The notes under the pieces were generated by a model. That model ran no database searches, had not been told where the DNA came from, and saw only the letters and a program-made list of their open reading frames with translations. A stretch of DNA of 18,229 nt, taken from NCBI GenBank assembly GCA_020024645.1, contig JAHHTN010000034.1:1-18229 (forward strand), written 5' to 3'. This DNA comes from Faecalimonas sp. Lineage in GTDB: Bacteria > Bacillota > Clostridia > Lachnospirales > Lachnospiraceae. The position numbers and the translations under genes were made by a program. This document shows, one piece after another, positions 13,497-18,229 of this stretch; the stretch's first letter is position 1, and each line of letters starts with the position of its first letter.

Positions 13497-14693
13497 TTAT
13501 CTAAGTGCTAATGCAGGTTCCAGTTTTGCTGCTTTTATTGCAGGTAATAAACCGCCTAATAATGCAACAATAACAGAAGTTATTACAGCTATTACAGCCG
13601 AAAAAATAGGATAACTTGGTGCTGTTATTGGTGAATCAGGTGGAAGAAATACACATATACCTTCAACGATAAGTAGTGAGAGTAAAATTGATGCAATGCA
13701 AACGAATATTGAAATAATCAGTTGCGTACCTAAAACCAAAGTAACAATATTTGCGCGGGAAGCTCCTATTGCTCGTCTAATCAGCAGTTCATGTGTACGT
13801 TGTTCTAAAGAAGATAAACCTATGTTAATCTGTCCCAAGACAGAAACAAACAATAATAAAAACGATGTTACTAAAAGCCCTAGTTGAAGCATAGCTAATA
13901 CAGAATCATAAGCATTACCAATATCGCTTCTTCCTGTATTTTCTAAATGACCTCCTATTGTTTCTTTCAAAATATCTTGTAAGGCAGAATACATTTGTTT
14001 TGTTGTAAGTTCATTAGTCATATGCCAATAAATATTTGCACTTTGTACTTGCCACATATTAGGAACAAGCTGTTCTATTGCTTGTGCGTCAATATAGATT
14101 GTAGGTATATCCTTTCCGTCATTTACAATCCCAGTTACGTTAAACGGTGTTAATGCAAGGCTGTTTTTTGGATTACCTACGGCATATGAAGTATTGAAAT
14201 ATGATTCAGCCTCTTTATTTACTACCATACAAAGAATATTGTTTGTTTCAGAGGAGTAAAACCAATTCCCCGATGACATAGGTAAATTATAGACTTTATT
14301 GTAACCTGTTGTTGTGAAAATGACATCAACAGGTATAGAATCTCTATAAAGTGTGTCATTTTTATCTTTCAATGATGAAAGGGATATAATTGGGGCAAAA
14401 TTCATATTTTCTTGAATAGAAAATGTAACAGCAATCGAATTATCTAATTGTTGTACTTTTTCCATAAAACTCTCCATTTTAATGGTATCTTCAAAATGGC
14501 AATCCATTACTGAAAAGGAGTATGTTGGAACCCAACCGTACATCTGTGCATTAACAGAAACTAAATACTCTTTACCAAGAGTACCAACTAAAACGGAACC
14601 TATCATTGCTATAATTCCTACAAGCATAGAAATACTGGTTAAAATATTGCGGAGAGGAGAAATACGAAGGTCTTTAAGAATCATATTTAACAC
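13497..14693 (-). CDS. ABC exporter permease, MacB/FtsX type
   Basis: A roughly 398-residue MacB-like permease: one N-terminal membrane helix (LTSISMLVGIIAMIGSVLVG), a large extracytoplasmic domain (about 45-265), then three helices near 275-300 (LGLLVTSFLLLFVSVLG), 315-350 and 360-390, ending GGLLPAIKAAKLEPALALR, the usual FtsX-domain ending. I prefer the GTG at 14693, because GGAGGGAGG ends 7 bp upstream; ATG at 14684 would be 16 bp away. The frame extends to 14756, but that part lies in the ATPase gene. The GTG start overlaps the ATPase end by 20 bp. With the adaptor and ATPase it forms a MacAB or YknXYZ-like exporter, of a type that moves peptides, toxins or lipoproteins from the outer leaflet. 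Confidence 0.9.
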   Translation of the reverse strand: MLNMILKDLRISPLRNILTSISMLVGIIAMIGSVLVGTLGKEYLVSVNAQMYGWVPTYSFSVMDCHFEDTIKMESFMEKVQQLDNSIAVTFSIQENMNFAPIISLSSLKDKNDTLYRDSIPVDVIFTTTGYNKVYNLPMSSGNWFYSSETNNILCMVVNKEAESYFNTSYAVGNPKNSLALTPFNVTGIVNDGKDIPTIYIDAQAIEQLVPNMWQVQSANIYWHMTNELTTKQMYSALQDILKETIGGHLENTGRSDIGNAYDSVLAMLQLGLLVTSFLLLFVSVLGQINIGLSSLEQRTHELLIRRAIGASRANIVTLVLGTQLIISIFVCIASILLSLLIVEGICVFLPPDSPITAPSYPIFSAVIAVITSVIVALLGGLLPAIKAAKLEPALALR

Positions 14694-15387
14694 ATTGAAG
14701 CCTCCCTCCGTCCATTTCAAAAATTGTATTACAGGTCTTTGCAATATCGGGGTCATGAGTTACTATTAAAAGCATAATGCCATTTTTAAGCACAACTTGA
14801 TGTAAAAGATCCATAATTTGTTTTCCGGTTTTTTTATCTAAAGCACCAGTAGGTTCATCACATAAAATAGCTTCCGGCGATACTGCAAGTGCGCGGGCAA
14901 TCGCCACTCTTTGTTGTTCGCCTCCTGATAAATTAGATGGATAATCATTTTCTTTTTCTTCTAATCCAACACTTTGCAAAAGATTTCGTATTACTTCTTT
15001 CCGCTGTCTTGTATTCATTTTCTTTTTTGAATAAAGTAGAGGAAGCTCAATATTTTCCCAAACTCTTAAATGTTTAATTAAAGAATAGTTTTGAAAAACA
15101 AAACCGATATTACTTGCTCGAAGCATAGATAGCTGGCTATCTGTTAAAGTAGAAACAGACGTACCATTATAAAGAAATTCGCCTTGATATGAGTGGTTCA
15201 ATAAACCTATTATTGATATAAGGCTTGTTTTTCCTGAACCCGATTTGCCTACAATAGCATAACTGTTTCCTCGCTTTAGCTCCATATTTGCTTTGTTTAC
15301 AGTTACTAAGGTATCACCATTATTCAATTTAACAGTCGCTACCAAGTTTTTTATTTGAATTAAATTTCCTCTATTAGTTTTTTCCAT
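14674..15387 (-). CDS. ABC exporter ATPase, MacB/LolD type
   Basis: A 237-residue nucleotide-binding subunit with every motif: Walker A GKSGSGKTS (about 47-55), Q-loop FVFQNYSLI (about 95-103), signature LSGGEQQRVAIARAL (about 148-162), Walker B AILCDEPTGALD (about 168-179), and H-loop IVTHD (about 204-208). I start at the ATG at 15387, 1 bp after the adaptor stop, with AAGGGG inside the adaptor gene as ribosome site; the in-frame extension to 15447 lies within the adaptor gene. It energises the FtsX/MacB permease encoded next. The close order adaptor-ATPase-permease is that of MacAB/YknXYZ systems. Confidence 0.94.
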   Translation of the reverse strand: MEKTNRGNLIQIKNLVATVKLNNGDTLVTVNKANMELKRGNSYAIVGKSGSGKTSLISIIGLLNHSYQGEFLYNGTSVSTLTDSQLSMLRASNIGFVFQNYSLIKHLRVWENIELPLLYSKKKMNTRQRKEVIRNLLQSVGLEEKENDYPSNLSGGEQQRVAIARALAVSPEAILCDEPTGALDKKTGKQIMDLLHQVVLKNGIMLLIVTHDPDIAKTCNTIFEMDGGRLQCVKYDS

Positions 15388-15388
15388 G

Positions 15389-16216
15389 TTACAAATTACC
15401 CCTTGGGTCAAGGTTTGGGGGAATAGAAGAAATTGTATCGCCCTCATTTACACCCGACAATATTTCTATATATGCACCATCAGTTGCGCCCAGCATAACT
15501 TCAGTTTGAATTTGTTTTCCGTCTTTTATTACGGTTACCATTCCTTTACCTTGTCTGCCTGCAACGACTGAAAGTGGTAACAAAAGCACATCTTTTCTTG
15601 TTTCGGCTGATATGACAACGGTAGCACTTTGTCCAGGTTTTACATCAATATCTTTTCCAATTAAACATTGCAATGTGCTTTCCGCATTTTCTGATACTGG
15701 TACTACAACTGCAATCGCTTCTGTAGGTCCCACACCATCGACTACTTGAAACTTTGCTTTTAATGTTGTATTTTCCGGCAATATTTTCAAAAAATTTTCA
15801 GCTTCAATATTGAGTGCAAAACCTGTGTACTTAGCTGTTGCTAAGGGATAATTTTTTGGAACACTCTCATTAGATGAGATAATAGAAAGAATCGTTGCGT
15901 CAACTGGGGATTTTATTTCTTCTTCAGATACTTTCCCAATCACACCACCCTCAGTAATTTTGTTGCCGGCTGAGGAACAGGCTTCAAAAGCACCCTCAAC
16001 AGAAGAACATAAAACAAAATCCAAAGCCGGAATAATAGTTGTTTGAGCAGATACCGTTGGAGTAAGATTACCGCGGGTAACGGATACTGTTTCAACGGAT
16101 TGTACTGTTGGATTTGCGTTGCTGGTTTCATTTTTCTGCTCGTCAAAAGAACAGGCAGATAACACAATTATCATACATGATATAAGTAACGCCATAATTC
16201 GCTTTTGGTATTTCAA
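15389..16216 (-). CDS. Lipoprotein adaptor (HlyD/MacA-like) of the ABC exporter
   Basis: A 275-residue membrane-fusion-type adaptor. The N-terminus is a lipoprotein signal with lipobox LSAC (Cys22). VETVSVTRGNLTPTVSAQTT (40-59) is the classical start of the HlyD barrel. VEGAFEACSSAGNKITEGGV followed by IGKVSEEEIKSPVDATI (about 73-110) is a short lipoyl-like half motif without the long coiled-coil hairpin of Gram-negative MacA. The beta-barrel and membrane-proximal domain follow (VLLLPLSVVAGRQGKG, YIEILSGVNEGD). The start is TTG at 16216, with AAGGAGG 8 bp upstream; an ATG inside the leader is followed at once by TAG. Its stop lies 1 bp before the ATPase ATG. In Gram-positives such adaptors act outside the membrane with the permease. 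Confidence 0.9.
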   Translation of the reverse strand: MKYQKRIMALLISCMIIVLSACSFDEQKNETSNANPTVQSVETVSVTRGNLTPTVSAQTTIIPALDFVLCSSVEGAFEACSSAGNKITEGGVIGKVSEEEIKSPVDATILSIISSNESVPKNYPLATAKYTGFALNIEAENFLKILPENTTLKAKFQVVDGVGPTEAIAVVVPVSENAESTLQCLIGKDIDVKPGQSATVVISAETRKDVLLLPLSVVAGRQGKGMVTVIKDGKQIQTEVMLGATDGAYIEILSGVNEGDTISSIPPNLDPRGNL

Positions 16217-16263
16217 TCTACATACCTCCTTGTTATTGTATAGTATATTTTGCTTAAAGATAA

Positions 16264-16308
16264 AAGGCTTTCACCTTGATACAATAATTGTATCAAGGTG
16301 AAAGCCTT
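16264..16308 (-). terminator. Perfect 22-bp-arm palindrome: terminator after the sensor kinase, possibly also an operator
   Basis: Arms 16264-16285 and 16287-16308 are perfectly complementary over 22 bp around a single base. Read on the minus strand, the stem ends AAAGCCTT and is followed by TTATCTTT, as for a Rho-independent terminator between the sensor kinase and the exporter genes. It also ends 16 bp before the TATACT-like -10 of the exporter genes (16247-16242), so it covers the -35 position, and could bind a regulator as DNA. The inner core TTGATACAAT/ATTGTATCAA is itself a dyad of operator size. Confidence 0.8.
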
Positions 16309-16341
16309 AATTTTGACGATTGTTCGCAAGAAAAGCCTCTT

Positions 16342-16375
16342 TTTTGCTACGGAATTTCTTACGATTTTCCTACGA
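16342..16375 (-). promoter_or_regulatory. VanR-like direct repeats between sensor kinase and exporter genes
   Basis: On the minus strand TCGTAGGAAAA (16375-16365) and TCGTAAGAAAT (16364-16354) lie head to tail with an 11-bp period, followed by a shifted, weaker copy, TCCGTAGCAAAA (16353-16342). The first repeat contains the TAG stop of the sensor kinase. One-turn spacing is usual for OmpR-type response regulators, and the repeat agrees with the TCGTAnGAAA-type box reported for VanR, as far as I remember it. They are inferred to be where the response regulator encoded at 17445-18143 activates the exporter operon. No good -35/-10 pair was found directly after them. Confidence 0.65.
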
Positions 16376-17458
16376 AAGCGGAAGTGTAACTATAAATTTT
16401 ATACACTCGTCTTTACTATGAGCAACAATAGTCCCCTTATGTAGTTCTACAATATGTTTCGCAATCGCAAGTCCCAATCCGGCACCACCACTTGTAGTAT
16501 TTCTTGCTGTGTCAACTCGGTAAAACTGCTCAAATATTAGTGTTAGTTTTTCTTCTGCGATAGGATTTCCAAAATTTTCAAAAGTAATTACAATAGTGTT
16601 CTCTTGGAGTTCTGTGGTTATTGTAACTTCTGTATCTGTATAACTGTAAATTACCGCATTACGCAAGAGATTATCAAACACACGTTGTATTTTGTTTGCG
16701 TCACAATGTAGCCTAATGTCGCTTGTACTATTGAGAGTACATTTCAATTTTTTCCCCTTTAATATGGGCTTAAATTCATAGATAAGCTGTTCTAATAAAC
16801 GGGTCAAATTTATGTTGCTATATTGTAATGTTATGTTAGATAAGTTAAATCGTGTGATTTCAAAAAACTCGTTTATCAAATCTTCAAGACGTTCTGCTTT
16901 ATCAAGGGAAATAGAAAGATACTTTTCTCTTAGCTCCTGTGATATTTGTTGTTCATCATCATGCAGTAGTGTTAGATAGCCAATGACGGAAGAAAGAGGC
17001 GTTTTCAAATCATGTGCAAGGTACATAATCAAATCATTCTTGCGCTGTTCATTTTCCTGTGCAAGTCGCGCGTTGTTTTCTGCTTCTTGCTTTAAGCGGT
17101 TTATGTTGATAGCAATTTCGCTTAGTTCCGGTGAGAGTTCAATATAATCTACTGATTTATCAAATAGTTTTCCTGTTGCAGCTTGTAACTCGTAGACATA
17201 ATTAACAACCTTTTTTAAAAGTTTATAAGTCAAATACATAATGCAAACTACCCATAATATAAGCCCTACCATATAAACATAAAGTCCCCTATATATCAGG
17301 TAGTAATGTTCCACATATCTATCCAGTACCCAAGTAACTCCCATATCTAACGAAACCGTACACACCAAGATAATTCCCGAACAAATTACACTCTGTAAGA
17401 TATAACTTTTAAACAGGATTGTAAGCAGATAAGTTTGTTCGTTTTTATTCAATTTCAT
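16370..17458 (-). CDS. VanS-like sensor histidine kinase
   Basis: A 362-residue membrane kinase. Two membrane helices (about 12-36 and 58-80) flank a very short external loop (about 21 residues), the layout of kinases that sense cell-envelope or transporter-linked signals. A linker helix (82-140) follows. The H-box YLAHDLKTPLSSVIGYLTLL (147-166) has His149. The N-box DNLLRNAVIYS has Asn267, the F-box is QFYRVDTAR (311-319), and G2 is GGAGLGLAI (324-332). G1 is the weak form ENFGNPI, as in VanS proteins. It overlaps the response-regulator gene by 14 bp. Similarity to VanS is strong in pattern, but no van resistance genes follow, so glycopeptide sensing is not implied. Confidence 0.93.
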   Translation of the reverse strand: MKLNKNEQTYLLTILFKSYILQSVICSGIILVCTVSLDMGVTWVLDRYVEHYYLIYRGLYVYMVGLILWVVCIMYLTYKLLKKVVNYVYELQAATGKLFDKSVDYIELSPELSEIAININRLKQEAENNARLAQENEQRKNDLIMYLAHDLKTPLSSVIGYLTLLHDDEQQISQELREKYLSISLDKAERLEDLINEFFEITRFNLSNITLQYSNINLTRLLEQLIYEFKPILKGKKLKCTLNSTSDIRLHCDANKIQRVFDNLLRNAVIYSYTDTEVTITTELQENTIVITFENFGNPIAEEKLTLIFEQFYRVDTARNTTSGGAGLGLAIAKHIVELHKGTIVAHSKDECIKFIVTLPLS

Positions 17459-18143
17459 AACCTATCCCCCAAACTGTTTTGATAAATTTTGGTTTTTTGG
17501 CGGGTTCATTTAATTTTTCTCTAAGCCGCCCTATATGTGCCATTACGGTGTTGTTATTATCTAAATATTTTTCTTTCCAGACATTTTCAAATAGTTCCTC
17601 AGTTGAAATAACTTTGCCTTGATGTTCACATAAATACCAAAGGATTGAAAACTCGATAGGAGTTAAAGATATTTCTTTTCCGAACAAAAAGCATTTATGA
17701 GTGTCTTTATTGATAATCAATCCTCTAATGTCATATTCACTTTTTGGAAAAAGCTGCTTTTTTGTTGGATTGTTGTACTTCTGATAGCGTCTTAACTGTG
17801 TTTTTACTCTTGCAATGACTTCAAGGGGATTAAAAGGTTTTGTTATATAATCATCGGCACCTATTGTAAGCCCCATTATTTTATCGCCATCATCAATTTT
17901 AGCTGTAAGCATAATAACAGGGAAATAAAAATTTTCTCTAATTTTTTGGCAAATACGGAATCCGTCTATATCAGGAAGCATAACGTCCAATATAGCCAAA
18001 TCAATTTCCGTTTTCTGAATACATTCCAATGCTTCAATTCCATTGTAATATTTATATACTATATAATTATCGTTTTTTAAGTAAACTTCAAGTAAATCTG
18101 CTATCTCTTTTTCATCATCTAGAACTAAAATTTTTTCATTCAT
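17445..18143 (-). CDS. VanR-like response regulator (OmpR/PhoB family)
   Basis: A 232-residue two-domain regulator. The receiver (1-115) has the acidic pair Asp9-Asp10, phosphorylation site Asp53 in LAILDVMLPDIDG, switch Thr80 and Lys102 in DDYITKPF. The winged-helix domain (about 132-230) has SLTPIEFSILWYL, the transactivation loop and recognition helix NTVMAHIGRLREKLN, and the wing KFIKTVWGIGYEIE. Segments such as VYLKNDNYIVYKYYNGIEAL, GLTIGADDYITKPFNPLEVI and SLTPIEFSIL are very like VanR. AAAAAGGAGT ends 7 bp before the ATG. It is the first gene of the minus-strand cluster and probably regulates the exporter genes via the repeats at 16342-16375. Confidence 0.95.
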   Translation of the reverse strand: MNEKILVLDDEKEIADLLEVYLKNDNYIVYKYYNGIEALECIQKTEIDLAILDVMLPDIDGFRICQKIRENFYFPVIMLTAKIDDGDKIMGLTIGADDYITKPFNPLEVIARVKTQLRRYQKYNNPTKKQLFPKSEYDIRGLIINKDTHKCFLFGKEISLTPIEFSILWYLCEHQGKVISTEELFENVWKEKYLDNNNTVMAHIGRLREKLNEPAKKPKFIKTVWGIGYEIE

Positions 18144-18229
18144 TGTCTACACTCCTTTTTGGTCCTATGTCAAGATTTAGTACAAATTAAATGTAACCAT
18201 TTTTCACATTATTCTATTAAGTTTAACTT
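18144..18229 (-). promoter_or_regulatory. Upstream region of the response-regulator gene (cut by the window edge)
   Basis: Only 86 bp are visible. On the minus strand TTGTACTAAAT (18185-18175) matches the repeat TCGTAnGAAAT at 8 of its 10 fixed positions and could be a single VanR-like box for autoregulation. TTGACA (18174-18169) follows directly, but no suitable -10 lies 16-18 bp downstream before the start codon, so its use as a -35 is doubtful. Confidence 0.3.

Noticed and set aside
14694..14756. N-terminal extension of the ABC permease to 14756
   Set aside because: It lies entirely within the ATPase coding region; GTG 14693 has GGAGGGAGG 7 bp upstream and a normal MacB N-terminus.
15388..15447. 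20-residue extension of the ABC ATPase
   Set aside because: It reads the end of the adaptor gene in another frame; ATG 15387 sits directly after the adaptor stop with a ribosome site upstream.
15940..16167. Second minus-strand ORF inside the adaptor gene
   Set aside because: Alternate-frame shadow of the adaptor; the adaptor frame has the lipobox and HlyD motifs.
16218..16223. ATG-TAG minimal ORF just before the adaptor TTG start
   Set aside because: The ATG is only 1 bp from the ribosome site, which is properly spaced for the TTG; it is probably chance.
16370..18143. Vancomycin-resistance locus
   Set aside because: VanR/VanS-like proteins are present, but no vanH, D-Ala-D-Lac/Ser ligase, vanX, vanY or vanT gene is in the window; an exporter follows instead.

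Overview
The window looks like chromosome from a low-GC, Gram-positive, strictly or facultatively anaerobic Firmicute, most likely a gut Clostridia member of Lachnospiraceae type. The grounds are AT-rich composition, strong AGGAGG-type ribosome sites, a sortase-anchored LRR surface protein, an oxygen-sensitive class III ribonucleotide reductase, a TPP riboswitch over ThiW/CytX salvage genes, and a VanRS-like two-component pair. No transposase, phage gene, tRNA, rRNA or CRISPR array was seen. The taxonomic call is inference from gene style.

Left part (1-2475): the start of an Mga-like transcription regulator runs off the left edge on the minus strand. It is divergent from a 522-residue secreted, VPKTG-anchored protein with an EF-hand loop, an LRR-like region, a Listeria-Bacteroides repeat and an Ig-like domain. 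The two share a 251-bp intergenic region holding a near-perfect dyad and a consensus-like promoter.

Next (2500-5369): nrdD-nrdG, the anaerobic ribonucleotide reductase and its activase, sit behind two NrdR-type boxes exactly 30 bp apart.

Centre (5394-10542): a thiamine-precursor salvage operon, thiW-thiM-thiE-HAD phosphatase-thiD-cytX. It takes up thiazole (ThiW) and HMP (CytX), phosphorylates them (ThiM, ThiD) and joins them (ThiE). No de novo genes (thiC, thiG, thiH, thiS) are present here. The leader is double: a TPP riboswitch with a legible anti-terminator/terminator switch, followed by about 200 nt of GC-rich structured RNA with its own terminator that I cannot assign to a known class. 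This second leader is the best candidate for something new.

Right-centre (10554-12868): a decayed small membrane-protein gene, a stand-alone VOC protein, and a MarR regulator-FUSC membrane protein operon. That operon has a perfect TTGACA-17-TATAAT promoter whose -10 overlaps a 17-bp palindrome. A long inverted repeat between the convergent FUSC gene and exporter operon probably terminates both.

Right part (12985-18143, minus strand): a VanR/VanS-like two-component system, followed by a MacAB/YknXYZ-like exporter (lipoprotein adaptor, ATPase, FtsX/MacB permease) and an orphan lipoprotein. Between sensor and exporter lie 11-bp direct repeats, starting within the sensor stop codon and resembling VanR sites, and a 22-bp-arm perfect palindrome. 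No vanHAX-type genes are present, so this reads as an envelope-stress or antimicrobial-peptide response module rather than a vancomycin-resistance locus.
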